NCBI GenBank assembly: GCA_039182965.1
Contig: JBCDBW010000004.1
Location: forward strand, 18,778 to 82,777
Direction of reading: 5' to 3'
Length of the DNA: 64,000 nt
Source: JBCDBW01 sp039182965
GTDB taxonomy: Bacteria > Verrucomicrobiota > Verrucomicrobiia > Verrucomicrobiales > DEV007
The position numbers and the translations under genes were made by a program. Below are positions 24,251-33,729 of this stretch, one piece after another. The notes under the pieces are model-generated. The model ran no database searches. It was not told where the DNA came from and saw only the letters and a list, made by a program, of their open reading frames with translations. Positions within the stretch are counted from its first letter, which is position 1. Each line of letters begins with the position of its first letter.

Positions 24251-26068
24251 TCATGGTGCAGGGTTAAAGGGCCAGAGCCATGGAATTAGGATGGTGGCGG
24301 CGATCCAGAGGATGAGGTTTAGGGGGACGCCAATTTTGGGAAAATCTGTGAATTTGTAGCCGCCGGCGCCGTAGACGTATGTGTTTGTCTGGTATCCGAC
24401 GGGGGTGGCGAAGGAAGCGGAGCAGCCGAACATGATCGCGACGATGAAGGGGCGGGCGTCCACGCCGAGGGACTCAGCGATCCCGATGACAATGGGTGCG
24501 AGGAGTGCGGCGACGGCGTTGTTCGTGATGAGTTCCGTGAGGGTGGAGCTCAGGAGGTAGATGACCGCGATGATGACGTAAGGCGAAGCTTCGCCGAAGA
24601 CGGACATCATGCCATTGACGATGAGTTTGGCGGCTCCGCTTTTTTCCATCGCGAGGCCGAGGGCGAGCATGCCGAAGATGAGGAAGACGATTTCCCACTG
24701 GACGGAGGCGTAGGCTTCTTTCGAGGTGATCCGGCGGGTAAGGATCATGGCGAGGGCGGCGAGAATGGCGACAGCGGGGATGGGGAGGAAGTTTTTTGAC
24801 TGGGCGGCGCCGAGGATGAAGGCGATGGCGATCCCGAAGCCGATGGCAAGGTTCCATCGATCGAGGGAGCGTTCGGTGCGCTGGGTGAGGTTGATAAAAT
24901 CGGTTTCTTTTCCGAGGCGTCTGATTGCTGCGACGGGCCCTTCGAGGATGAGGGTATCGCCGAAGCGGAGCTTTACGTCGCCGAAGTTTTTTCTGAGGTC
25001 TCCTCCTTTGCGGTGGACGGCGAGGATGTGGACACCGAATCGTTGTCGAAAGCGGAGGTTTTTGAGGGTACGCCCGATGAGAGATGAGCGGGGGCCGACG
25101 ATGCCTTCCATGAGTTTCAGTTCTCGGGTTTCGAGGGCCTTTAGGTTGAGGTCCTTTTGGGAAGGGAACCGGATTCCGCCTGCTTCTTTGAGTTCTTCGA
25201 AACTGGTGCCGTGGAGTGTGATGAGGAGGCGGTCGTGCTCCTGAATTTTCAGGGTGTTGAGAGGTGTTTGCTGAGGGACGCCGCGGCGGCGGACTTCGAG
25301 GACTTCGGCGTTTGGAATTTCTTTGAGGAGCGTTTCCGTGAGGGTTTTTCCGATCAGTGGGGAATCGGTTTCGACGCTGAATTGAGTTAGAAAGTGGCGT
25401 GCTTCCTTCTGTTCCAGTTCGGGGATTACGGTTTCACGTTTGGGTAGGAGGGAGCGGCCAACTGTAAGGAGGTAGGCAAAGCCGACGAAAGAGTAGATGA
25501 CCCCAAGTTTCGTGAGTTCGAACATGGTGAAGGCTGGTTGCCCGTATTCCTGGGCGACACCGTCGATGATGAGGTTGGTGGATGTGCCGGTGAGGGTGCA
25601 GGTGCCGCCCAGGATGGAGGCGAAAGAAAGAGGGATGAGGAGGCGACTGGCTTTAAGGCCGGTTGACTTTGCGAGGCTGAGGACGATGGGCAGGAAAACG
25701 ACGACGACGGGTGTGTTGTTAATAAAGGCGGAGAGGACGGCACCGAGGGTCATGAGGGTAAAGAGGACCCGAAGTTCGGACGTGCCGGCGATGCGGATGA
25801 AGAAATTGCCCATGATATCGATGCAGCCGGTTTTCTCGAGTCCCGCGCTGAGGACGAACATGCAAGCGATGGTGATGGGAGCGGGATTGGAAAAGACGTC
25901 GAGGATATCGTCTGTGGACAGGATGCCGGAGACGAGCACGGCGCCGAAGGCGGCGAGAGCGACGACATCGGGCGATGCCCATTCGCGGAAGAAGGCGAGG
26001 ACAACGGCCACGAGGATTGCGAGGACGACGATCATTTGCCAATAGGTGCTGAGAAAATCGCCGAGCAT
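24251..26068 (-). CDS. SLC13/DASS-family permease with two TrkA-C (RCK_C) domains
   Basis: The 605-residue product has an N-terminal bundle of helices (about 1-200), a soluble central part of about 165 residues (about 210-375) containing two RCK_C-like units (one around EVLEVRRRGVPQQT, another around GVHILAVHRKGGD), and a second bundle of helices (about 385-605) ending in WPFNPAP. The SNT-type signatures are visible as FINNTPVVVVFLP and ELITNNAVAALLAPI. Such proteins move sulfate, dicarboxylates or other anions with Na+ or H+. The substrate cannot be assigned. It is 45 bases downstream of the 5-oxoprolinase gene, so uptake of 5-oxoproline or related acids is possible but unproven. Confidence 0.9.
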   Translation of the reverse strand: MLGDFLSTYWQMIVVLAILVAVVLAFFREWASPDVVALAAFGAVLVSGILSTDDILDVFSNPAPITIACMFVLSAGLEKTGCIDIMGNFFIRIAGTSELRVLFTLMTLGAVLSAFINNTPVVVVFLPIVLSLAKSTGLKASRLLIPLSFASILGGTCTLTGTSTNLIIDGVAQEYGQPAFTMFELTKLGVIYSFVGFAYLLTVGRSLLPKRETVIPELEQKEARHFLTQFSVETDSPLIGKTLTETLLKEIPNAEVLEVRRRGVPQQTPLNTLKIQEHDRLLITLHGTSFEELKEAGGIRFPSQKDLNLKALETRELKLMEGIVGPRSSLIGRTLKNLRFRQRFGVHILAVHRKGGDLRKNFGDVKLRFGDTLILEGPVAAIRRLGKETDFINLTQRTERSLDRWNLAIGFGIAIAFILGAAQSKNFLPIPAVAILAALAMILTRRITSKEAYASVQWEIVFLIFGMLALGLAMEKSGAAKLIVNGMMSVFGEASPYVIIAVIYLLSSTLTELITNNAVAALLAPIVIGIAESLGVDARPFIVAIMFGCSASFATPVGYQTNTYVYGAGGYKFTDFPKIGVPLNLILWIAATILIPWLWPFNPAP

Positions 26069-26113
26069 GAGAATTGACGCGAGGATAGCGGGCGCGAGGG
26101 AAAAGAACAGGAA

Positions 26114-29100
26114 TTAGACGGGCTCTCCCCAACCGCCGCCCCCGGGCGTTTCGATTCGGAGGCGATCGCCCGGACTGACCTCAATTTGGGCGGCGGGAGG
26201 GAGGAGGTTTGCGGGACCGGTGGTGGGGAAGTGAGTTTGTCTTCCGGGTCGCGCGGGAAGGCCGCCTTCTAGGCCATAGGGGGATTGGATGCGGTGTTGA
26301 GTGAGGAGCGAGACCGTCAGGGGTGCGAGAAATTCGAACTCGCGGATGACGCCGTCGCCTCCTGAGAAGGTTCCTTTTCCTCCGGAGTTTTTGCGGACGG
26401 CAAAGCGCCGGAGCCGGGCGGGATAGCGGTATTCGAGGATTTCGGGGTCGGTGATGGCGGTGTTGGTCATATGGGTATGCAGGGCATGCGCGCCATCATA
26501 TCCGTGACCGGCACCGGCACCGCCGGCGATGGTTTCGTAATACCCGAAGGTTTTGTCTCCGAAGATGAGATTGTTCATGGTTCCCTGGCTACAGGCTTGG
26601 AGACGCAGCGCTTTCAGGAGTGTATCGACGAGTCGTTGTGACGTTTCGACGTTTCCGCCGACGACGGGAGGGCAATGGTTTGGGTCTTCCGGGAAAGTCG
26701 GATTCAGGAAGCAGTTGGGAAGAGTGATTTCGGTGTCATGGAGAAGGCCTTCGTTGAGCGGCAGATTGGATTGAACGTAGAGCCGCAGGGCGTAGAGGAT
26801 GGCGCTTTGGACGATTGCGGGTGTTGCGTTGAGATTACCCGGATGATGGGGGGCGGTTCCGGTGAGGTCAATGTGGAGTCTGGTTCCAGTTTGGGAGAGG
26901 GTGACGTGGAGGGTAGTGTTGTCATCGAGGGCTTCCACGGCGGAGGACGATGCAGGGAGGGGGGCCGTCGCAAGGGCGTTGCGAAGCGCTTGTCGGGAGC
27001 GTTCGTAGAGGTTTTCGAGCTGGGTGGCGATGGTGTGGCTTCCGTGCTCGGTGATTAGCGATTTCATACCGGCAAGGCCGTGGAGATTGGCGGCGGACTG
27101 GGCGTTAAGATCGGCGAGGTTGTCTTCGGGATTGCGTGAGGGATGGGGGGCATTCGTCAGGCATTTGCGAATGGAATTGAAGTGAGAGCGTCCTTCTTCG
27201 AAGAGGAGAGTAGGGGGAATGAGAACACCTTCTTCGCTGAGGTATTTGGCGTGGGGGGGCATGGAGCCCGGGGTGATGCCGCCTATTTCGGCATGGTGAG
27301 CGCGATTGGCGATGAAGGCGATCAGTTGATCTTCATCGTCGTGGACGGGACTGATCACGGTGACATCGGGGAGGTGTGATCCGCCGAATGCGGGGTGATT
27401 CGTCACGACCATGTCGCCGGGATTTAGGGGACGCGATTCGATGACCTTTCGGACGCAAAGACCGAGGGCTCCGAGGTGGACGGGGATATGGGGAGCATTC
27501 ACAATCAGGCGGCCCTTGGCGTCTAGGAGTGCGCAGGAGAAGTCAGCACGTTCCTTAATGTTTGTCGAAAGAGCCGAGCGCTGGAGGAGGGCTCCCATGG
27601 ACTCGACGACATTCTGGAAACGATGGCGAAACAGCTCGGCGGCTATGGTATGATCTGTGGATGATCGTTCGTTGTTTGGGACCGTCGTCTTTGTTAAGAT
27701 GAGGGAATTTTTTGAGCCTAAGGAGGCGTTCCATCCGGGGGCGACGAAGAGCGTTGAATAGGGATCCGGGATGAGAGCGGGACCGGCCTGAGAATCGCCG
27801 GGCTTGAGAGAGGCGCGAGGGCGGACCGAAGCGGGAGCGGTTGGGGAGGTGGCGGACTTGGATGGCGGGACGGACTCGGGATTGACTTGGTCGTTTGTAG
27901 TCGAGGCGATGACACGGAGGGTGACGAGCTCGAGAGATCGTTCTTTTGGGGGTTTGTAACCATAGATCGCGTCGTATTGATTTTCGAAGTTGAGCGGGAT
28001 ATTTTTTAACTGGCTGGGAGTGATTTCAGTTGCGAGGGTGGCATCTTGGCCTGCGAGGCGGAGTTCGGCGATGCGGCGGCGGATGCAAACGGAATCCTTT
28101 GGAATGCCTTCTTCGAGAAGTTGAGTGATCGCCTGTGACTCGAGATGTTCCAGATGGCGGGGGAGTGATGGGAGATATTGCTGGAGCGGCAAGAGGACCT
28201 GTTTTTCGGCGACCCGTTCGATGGCGGCATGTTGGAGGCCGCGTGCGCTGAGGAGGCCGGCGTCCGCCGGAACGATAATCGTTTTGATGTTGAGCTTATC
28301 GGCAACGGCGCAGGCGTGAAGAGGACCGGCGCCTCCGAATGCGAGGAGGGCGTGTTTGGCGGGATCGGCGCCTTCGCGGAGAGAGATGGTATTGATTGCA
28401 TTGGCCGTGCGCTCGACGGCGATGTCGAGAAGGCCGTGAAGAATGGCGATGCGTTCGTCCAGGTCGGCATCGCATTGGTTCATCCTTTCGAGGAGGGATT
28501 GGAAGGCCTGCTCCGCTTTGCGGCGATCGAAGGGGATGCTGACGGCGTTGGGGGCGATGCGATCGAGGAGGAAATTGACGTCGGTAATCGTGAGGGGCCC
28601 ACCTCTTCCGTAGCAGGCGGGGCCCGGGTCGGCACCCGCAGAATCGGGTCCGACAGAGAGACCGGCGACGGGATCAAAATCGCAAATGGATCCCCCACCG
28701 GCGGCGACGGTTTCGATTTTCAAGGCGGTGGCGAAGAGATGGGCGTCACCGACCCGTTGATCGAAGCGGTAGAGAAAATCATGATCAAAGCGCGCCACAT
28801 CCGTGCTGGTGCCGCCCATGTCGAAGCTAATGATGCGGTGATGATCGAGGGCGCGAGCGATGGTGGCGGCGCCAACGACCCCTCCGGCGGGGCCGGAGAG
28901 GAGAGTGTCTTTCGCATGGGAAGAAGAGCGTGATTTGAGCCCGCCCGCGGATGTCATAATGAGCAGCTGTGGGGTTTGGGGAGCGGAGTGGAGGGGCGAT
29001 TCGACGTGATCGAAAAACGCGTCCATGATGGGGGCGAGGGACGCGTTGACGACGGTTGTTTCGGCGCGAGAGACGATACCAATGAGTGGGGCGAGATCGC

Positions 29101-29959
29101 TTGAGAGAGAGATATGGGTTAGCCCGAGGGCTTTGAGATGGTCGTGGAGAATCGTTTCATGTTCGGGGTTTTGGTAGCTATGGAGGAGCGCGACGGCGGC
29201 GGAGTCGATGCCATGGTCGACGGCTTTTTTGATTTGCGCGAGGAGATCATCGTCTGGTTCAAGAGGCGTGAGCACGGTACCGTCTGCGGAGAGTCGTTCT
29301 GGAATCTCGATTACGTGCTTATAAAGAACCGGAGTGGGTTGATGTTTGAGCGCGAAGAGATCGGCGCGTCGTTGATCGCGGATACGAAGCAGATCGGCGA
29401 AGCCTTTTGTGACGAGGAAGAGGACAGGAGCGACTTTGCGTTCGAGGAGGGCATTTGTTCCGCGGGTTGTGGCAAGGCGGAGGTGGATATGGGGGAAAGG
29501 ATTATTTAGGCCGGTGTGAGTCAGCAGTCTCGCGCCGAGGACCGGGGCGTCTTCGCCCGTCGTTAATTCGACCATTTCATCGGGTGGCGGATTTTCAGGG
29601 AAGGCTTGGGTCAGTGTGAGTATTTTCTGTTCAGGGTGCCAGTCGGCAACGGCGGCGGAGATGGGATGTGGGATGCCTGGAGACAGGCATGTGGCGGTAA
29701 AGCCTTTGAAGAAACCGGGTGGGGTTGACCAGCAATCATTGAGGCGGAGTTTCAGGGGAGTGATTCTCTCCGCGACTCGCGAACGGAGAGCCCCTGAAGA
29801 TAGGACTTTGACACGTTCTAGCGCCCCGGAAGGATCGAGGGCAAGACAGTCGGTGAAGGTGCCGCCGGTATCGACTGACAATTGCCAAAGGGGGGGTGAC
29901 GGGGTCACCGGCGGCTTTCTAGAGAGTTTCGATCCAGTGGAGTTCCACGAGGGAGTCAA
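26114..29959 (-). CDS. oplAH: 5-oxoprolinase / hydantoinase A-B fusion
   Basis: ATP-dependent enzyme opening 5-oxoproline to glutamate, or a related N-methylhydantoinase. The 1281-residue product fuses a HyuA half (about 25-700) and a HyuB half (about 780-1281), the usual length for the fused form. HyuA shows SVDTGGTFTDC at 28-38, ATRGTNALLERK, SFDMGGTSTDVAR and FGGAGPLHACAVAD; HyuB shows GDMVVTNHPAFGGSHLPDV and the C-terminal PGGGGWG. The first ATG (29959) overlaps the upstream TPR gene by 41 bases; a GTG at 29908, just after that gene's stop, is an equally good start and better fits the family N-terminus. It sits in the tight minus-strand run between a TPR protein and an SLC13 permease. Confidence 0.93.
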   Translation of the reverse strand: MTPSWNSTGSKLSRKPPVTPSPPLWQLSVDTGGTFTDCLALDPSGALERVKVLSSGALRSRVAERITPLKLRLNDCWSTPPGFFKGFTATCLSPGIPHPISAAVADWHPEQKILTLTQAFPENPPPDEMVELTTGEDAPVLGARLLTHTGLNNPFPHIHLRLATTRGTNALLERKVAPVLFLVTKGFADLLRIRDQRRADLFALKHQPTPVLYKHVIEIPERLSADGTVLTPLEPDDDLLAQIKKAVDHGIDSAAVALLHSYQNPEHETILHDHLKALGLTHISLSSDLAPLIGIVSRAETTVVNASLAPIMDAFFDHVESPLHSAPQTPQLLIMTSAGGLKSRSSSHAKDTLLSGPAGGVVGAATIARALDHHRIISFDMGGTSTDVARFDHDFLYRFDQRVGDAHLFATALKIETVAAGGGSICDFDPVAGLSVGPDSAGADPGPACYGRGGPLTITDVNFLLDRIAPNAVSIPFDRRKAEQAFQSLLERMNQCDADLDERIAILHGLLDIAVERTANAINTISLREGADPAKHALLAFGGAGPLHACAVADKLNIKTIIVPADAGLLSARGLQHAAIERVAEKQVLLPLQQYLPSLPRHLEHLESQAITQLLEEGIPKDSVCIRRRIAELRLAGQDATLATEITPSQLKNIPLNFENQYDAIYGYKPPKERSLELVTLRVIASTTNDQVNPESVPPSKSATSPTAPASVRPRASLKPGDSQAGPALIPDPYSTLFVAPGWNASLGSKNSLILTKTTVPNNERSSTDHTIAAELFRHRFQNVVESMGALLQRSALSTNIKERADFSCALLDAKGRLIVNAPHIPVHLGALGLCVRKVIESRPLNPGDMVVTNHPAFGGSHLPDVTVISPVHDDEDQLIAFIANRAHHAEIGGITPGSMPPHAKYLSEEGVLIPPTLLFEEGRSHFNSIRKCLTNAPHPSRNPEDNLADLNAQSAANLHGLAGMKSLITEHGSHTIATQLENLYERSRQALRNALATAPLPASSSAVEALDDNTTLHVTLSQTGTRLHIDLTGTAPHHPGNLNATPAIVQSAILYALRLYVQSNLPLNEGLLHDTEITLPNCFLNPTFPEDPNHCPPVVGGNVETSQRLVDTLLKALRLQACSQGTMNNLIFGDKTFGYYETIAGGAGAGHGYDGAHALHTHMTNTAITDPEILEYRYPARLRRFAVRKNSGGKGTFSGGDGVIREFEFLAPLTVSLLTQHRIQSPYGLEGGLPARPGRQTHFPTTGPANLLPPAAQIEVSPGDRLRIETPGGGGWGEPV

Positions 29960-30806
29960 CGAAGAGATCCTGCATCATACGGTTGTAGATGCGAGAGGCT
30001 GAGCGAAGCCAACTGCGTGCTTCGTCTTCGTCGCCGGCTTTAAAGTGTTTAGCGGCATTTGCGTACCAATACTCTGGGGTATCGGACATATAGTTGAACT
30101 CAGCGAGCATTTCTTCTGCGGCCTCGGTATTTTCGAGCATGAGATTGCAGAGATAGATTTTGTAGAGGATGAGATTTCGGGTGCGGGCGGGGAAGCCTGG
30201 TTCGTTTTCGATGATGTCTTGAAATTTAGCGATGGCGCTTTCAAATTCTTTGGCAACGAAATCAAGCTCTGCGAGGTTGAAGCGCGCCTCCATGGAACTT
30301 GGTTCAAGGGCGAGACATTTTTCGAAGGCGACGCGCGCCTTGTCGAAGTCTTTGGCCTTGGTCCAGGCGGCTCCTTCGAGGTTATAGACGATGGCCAAAT
30401 CAGGCGCCATTTGCTGTGCTTCGAAGATGCGTTCGAACGCCTCCTGAACGCGGATGCCTTGGACGAACTGGGAAGCTTCCGAAATCAGCATGCGCAGTTT
30501 ATTCTGATCTTCCGGCGAGAGGTGGGCTAAGGATTCGGGGAGATCGAAAGACGGGGCGGCTTGGCCTTGAGGTGTGGCAGGAGCTGGGGGGCTGGAGGAT
30601 GGGGCGCTGGGTTTGAGACCCGTATCGATGGTCAGTCCTCCTTCGCCAGCGCCAGGGACGGGCGTGTCGGGAGTCATTTCAAGCTGTTCGACTTTGACGC
30701 CGCCAGAACTCAACTCTTGGGCGACGGCGCTGGATGTGGCGGCGAGGGCTGGGAGGAGGGCCGCAGCGAGGGCGAGGAAGGGCGATTTCATGGGTGAGAG
30801 AGTCAT
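29919..30806 (-). CDS. Exported TPR protein, unknown function
   Basis: The 295-residue frame starts at ATG 30806, but the ATG five codons later (30791) gives a standard signal peptide, MKSPFLALAAALLP..., cleaved after AVAQ around residue 30. A Pro/Ser-rich low-complexity stretch (about 45-85) precedes four or so TPR-like helical pairs between about 100 and 290 (IVYNLEGAAWTKAKDFDKA, ARFNLAELDFVAKEFESA). A periplasmic scaffold role is inferred. Its 3' end overlaps the first ATG of the 5-oxoprolinase gene. The gene lies 98 bases after nadD on the same strand. Confidence 0.8.
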   Translation of the reverse strand: MTLSPMKSPFLALAAALLPALAATSSAVAQELSSGGVKVEQLEMTPDTPVPGAGEGGLTIDTGLKPSAPSSSPPAPATPQGQAAPSFDLPESLAHLSPEDQNKLRMLISEASQFVQGIRVQEAFERIFEAQQMAPDLAIVYNLEGAAWTKAKDFDKARVAFEKCLALEPSSMEARFNLAELDFVAKEFESAIAKFQDIIENEPGFPARTRNLILYKIYLCNLMLENTEAAEEMLAEFNYMSDTPEYWYANAAKHFKAGDEDEARSWLRSASRIYNRMMQDLFVDSLVELHWIETL

Positions 30807-30904
30807 GGGCGTGTGGGGTGAAACCGTGTTGTGGAATCGGACAATTATGGCCTTGAACCCCCGCTATGTCAAAAGGAAGGGGCATTGTCAGTGAGGAGAT
30901 TCGG

Positions 30905-31489
30905 TTACTCGTAATGTGGCCTTGCGTGGTAGAGAGCATGAGTGCGTATGTAGCTCGCAACGGCGGGATGTAGTGGGAGGGAAAGGGGCGAGACGTCGCC
31001 CGAGACGAGGCTCTGTCGAATGTCGCTTGCAGCGGCGGGATGGTGAAAATTAATGAAGTTAGCCCGGTAGCCTTCTCTGGGCTGACCGGGATGATTTTTA
31101 CGTGCGAAAACGATGAACGTTAGCAACGTTTTCAGGATGTCGGGTTTTGCCCAGGAGTCGATGTTTTGCCATTGGTCTTGGCCGAGGATCCAGTAGAGAT
31201 TGGCTTTGGGATAGGATTGAGAGAAGGCTTCGGCGGTCTGCCAGGAATAGGAGGGCAGGGGTCGATCGAGTTCAAGGCGGGAGACTTTGGTCCACGGAGA
31301 CTCATGAGAGGCTTTCTTTAGCATTGCAAGGCGCTGTTCGCCGGTTGCTTGTGGGAGGCCGGATTTGTGGGGGGATAGGCGGCAGGGAATGAAGATCACC
31401 TCATCGAGGCGGCATTCGTCCCTCGCGCGTGATGCCATGGCGAGATGGCCCAGATGAGGCGGATCGAAGGTGCCGCCGAAGAGCGCGAT
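30905..31489 (-). CDS. nadD: Nicotinate-nucleotide adenylyltransferase with unusual start
   Basis: Makes nicotinate adenine dinucleotide in NAD synthesis. The first ATG in frame (31438) would remove the ATP-binding core, but the frame upstream of it reads KRIALFGGTFDPPHLGHLA, the canonical NadD N-terminus with its HxGH-type motif. Between the upstream in-frame stop (31589-31591) and that motif there is no ATG, GTG or TTG codon. I place the start at ATC (31487-31489), which has AGAGGA five bases upstream. Alternatively AGG at 31496-31498 stands where ATG of MKRIALFGG would be expected, a single base change. The C-terminal VASYIRTHALY is typical. The enzyme is essential in most bacteria, so the gene is presumably expressed or the assembly has an error here. 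Confidence 0.88.
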   Translation of the reverse strand: MALFGGTFDPPHLGHLAMASRARDECRLDEVIFIPCRLSPHKSGLPQATGEQRLAMLKKASHESPWTKVSRLELDRPLPSYSWQTAEAFSQSYPKANLYWILGQDQWQNIDSWAKPDILKTLLTFIVFARKNHPGQPREGYRANFINFHHPAAASDIRQSLVSGDVSPLSLPLHPAVASYIRTHALYHARPHYE

Positions 31490-31553
31490 TCGCTTCCTCT
31501 CGTCGGACCGGGTCGCGGGACGAGGGGGCGATGGCGCGGCATTGGAGTTTTTC

Positions 31554-32714
31554 TTAGTAGACGTCGCGGCGATAGCGTTTGTCTTTTTTTAGCTGCTCGA
31601 CGTATTCGGCGGCCTCCTCTTCGGTTTTGCCGCCTTGTTCGATGATGATCTCATGGATGGCGCGGTCGACATCAGGCGCCATGCGTTCGGCATCGCCGCA
31701 AACGTAGAAAATGGCACCTCGCTCGAGCCACTGCCAGAAATCGGCAGCTTCCTCCTTCATTTTGTGGTGGACGTAGATTTTGTGATCTTGGTCGCGGGAC
31801 CATGCGGTGGTGATTTTGTTGAGGGTGCCGTCCGTGAGATAGGTGTCCCACTCGTCCTCGTAAAAGAAGCAAGATTCCTTGTGGATTTCTCCAAAGAAGA
31901 GCCATGCATCGCCCTTTGCGCCGGTGGCTTGGCGTTCCTGGAGGAAGGCGCGGAAGGGGGCGATGCCCGTACCCGGGCCGCACATGATGATCGGCGCCTC
32001 GTCGTCGGGTTCGGGGAGGCGGAAAGCTTTTCCGGGAGAGATGAAGCAAGGAACAGGGGTATCAGGCGTGATGCGATCGGCGAGCCAAGTGGAGCAAACA
32101 CCCTTGCGCTCTCTTCCGTGGGAATGGTAGAGAACGCTGGCGACGGTGAGGTGGCATTCGTTGGGCTTGGCTTTGAGGCTGGAGGCGATGGAGTAGAGAC
32201 GGACGTTTAATTTTTTCAGGATATCGACGAACTCCTGCGGTTTCCATTCCAGATCCGGGAACATGAGGAGGACGTCGACAATTTCGCGTCCCCAGAGATA
32301 GTCACTGAGCTCTTTCTTTTTTTCAGGTTCGAGAAGTGCGGCGATTTCAGCGGCGTCGTCGCCGGCCTTTTCCACGATTTTGTTGAGGAATTTTTTGTCT
32401 GGGATGGTAATGGCGCAAAGGCTGGTAAGGGTTTCGCGGAGGAGGTGTGGTTTCTTGTCGGGGCCGGTGACGGGCTCTTCGCCTGAAAAGCCGAGGGCGG
32501 CGAGTGTATCGTCGACTTGTTCGGGCCAATTTTCGGGCAGCACGGCTAGGGAATCGCCGGGTTCGTAGGCGAGACCTGAGTCCATGAGATCGACTTCGAA
32601 GTGCCAGGTTTCCTTTTCGCCGCAGTTTTCTGTGAGGAGTTTCGATCGTGGGACGCGAGCGAGAAGAGGATTTTTCCGATTGAAGGCGGGTTTAACGGGA
32701 GCGGGCGTATCCAT
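31554..32714 (-). CDS. CysJ-like flavoprotein reductase without flavodoxin domain
   Basis: The 386-residue product covers the FAD-binding and NADP-binding parts of sulfite reductase flavoprotein alpha subunits: YEPGDSLAVLPEN near the start, RLYSIASS for FAD, GVCSTWLAD, the MCGPGTGIAPFRAFLQER NADP site near 245-262, FYVCGDAERMAPDV, and the usual C-terminal aromatic end (RYRRDVY). The N-terminal FMN/flavodoxin domain of E. coli CysJ is missing and the protein starts directly with a short Pro-rich lead, so it must receive a separate electron carrier or reduce its partner directly. No CysI hemoprotein gene is in the window. It is the first gene of the long minus-strand run; nadD follows after about 65 bases. 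Confidence 0.88.
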   Translation of the reverse strand: MDTPAPVKPAFNRKNPLLARVPRSKLLTENCGEKETWHFEVDLMDSGLAYEPGDSLAVLPENWPEQVDDTLAALGFSGEEPVTGPDKKPHLLRETLTSLCAITIPDKKFLNKIVEKAGDDAAEIAALLEPEKKKELSDYLWGREIVDVLLMFPDLEWKPQEFVDILKKLNVRLYSIASSLKAKPNECHLTVASVLYHSHGRERKGVCSTWLADRITPDTPVPCFISPGKAFRLPEPDDEAPIIMCGPGTGIAPFRAFLQERQATGAKGDAWLFFGEIHKESCFFYEDEWDTYLTDGTLNKITTAWSRDQDHKIYVHHKMKEEAADFWQWLERGAIFYVCGDAERMAPDVDRAIHEIIIEQGGKTEEEAAEYVEQLKKDKRYRRDVY

Positions 32715-32892
32715 GATAGCGGGAATCGTTTGATTGATTTGACAGGGTGGATGGGGGCCTTCGGAGGGAGCTTATGGGGGGAGATGCGTAAGTCAAGAGT
32801 GGAGCGGTGGAGGGGCGCTGATAGCTGGGGCGAACATTTCTTTCGCGTGCTAGGGACCCTTGATGTATGGAGAGAGAGTGAATGGTTCGGCG

Positions 32893-33714
32893 ATGATTTG
32901 GAAGTTGACGGGGGCAGCGATCATCGTGTTTTGGGTGGTGATGACGGGGCAGTTGGCGCGGTTGATGTTGAATCCCGAGGGGAGTTCTCTGGCTGAGGTG
33001 CCGCCCGTGTTTGTCATGGATTTATTTCTGGGGCGAGGGGAGACCTCGCCTTTGGTGGTTTTGCAGGGGGGACGGCAAGTGGGTGAAGTGAGCGTGGGGA
33101 CGAACCGGGTAGTCTTGGAGCGGCTCGGGGATGAAATGGAGATGACGCAGGTGAACGTTGCGGGTTTTCTGGAGGTGGATCACCCGATGATTGAGGCGGA
33201 TTCGATATCGGGTAAGGTGCGATTTGATGTGGCGGACGACCTGACGTTACTGGGATTGGGGTTATTTGTGAGGCAACCTGGATCGGCGAGAGCGGTGGAC
33301 ATTGAGTATCGACCGGATCCGGTGGCATTGGTTTACCGGGTGTTGGAGCGTGGGGAGGTGGTCGAAGAGCTGAGACCGCTGGAGGATCCGGCGATGATGG
33401 TGCAGGCGCAAATGTTGCTGGGTATGTGGGGAATGAGCGGAGTGACGATTCCCGCTGACGGAGGAGCTTCTTTGTTAGGTGGGCGAGAAGAAGGGGCGGT
33501 GTCGCTGATGCGAGCCTACCATGGGCAGGTAATCGTGCGAGAGCAGCGATTTCACGCATACGTGGTCGATCTCGGTTTGGGTGGGCAACGGTCGATCCGT
33601 TTGACCTTTAGTGAGGCGGGGGAATTGATGCGTGTGGAAACGGGTTTGGACTATGAGTTATTGGCGGAGGTATTTGTGGCGGATGGTGAAATGGAAGAGA
33701 TCGAAGGGTTTTAG
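32893..33714 (+). CDS. Membrane-anchored protein of unknown function, upstream of ABC ATPase
   Basis: I do not recognise this family. The ATG at 32893 gives MIWKLTGAA followed by one hydrophobic helix to about residue 20, then a soluble 250-residue domain rich in beta-type patterns (SPLVVLQGGRQVGEVSVG; RFHAYVVDLGLGGQRSIRLTFSEAGEL). The frame is open eleven codons further upstream from an ATG at 32863. It ends 15 bases before an ABC transporter ATPase gene, so the two are almost certainly co-transcribed. A substrate-interacting or periplasmic accessory role is possible but not shown. A gap of about 180 bases upstream, divergent from the CysJ-like gene, holds no other gene I can see. Confidence 0.7.
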   Translation: MIWKLTGAAIIVFWVVMTGQLARLMLNPEGSSLAEVPPVFVMDLFLGRGETSPLVVLQGGRQVGEVSVGTNRVVLERLGDEMEMTQVNVAGFLEVDHPMIEADSISGKVRFDVADDLTLLGLGLFVRQPGSARAVDIEYRPDPVALVYRVLERGEVVEELRPLEDPAMMVQAQMLLGMWGMSGVTIPADGGASLLGGREEGAVSLMRAYHGQVIVREQRFHAYVVDLGLGGQRSIRLTFSEAGELMRVETGLDYELLAEVFVADGEMEEIEGF

Positions 33715-33729
33715 CTGGGGAGCGTTATT

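Noticed and set aside
28178..28933. Plus-strand open frame of 251 codons inside the 5-oxoprolinase gene
   Set aside because: Antisense shadow of a gene with intact motifs along its full length.
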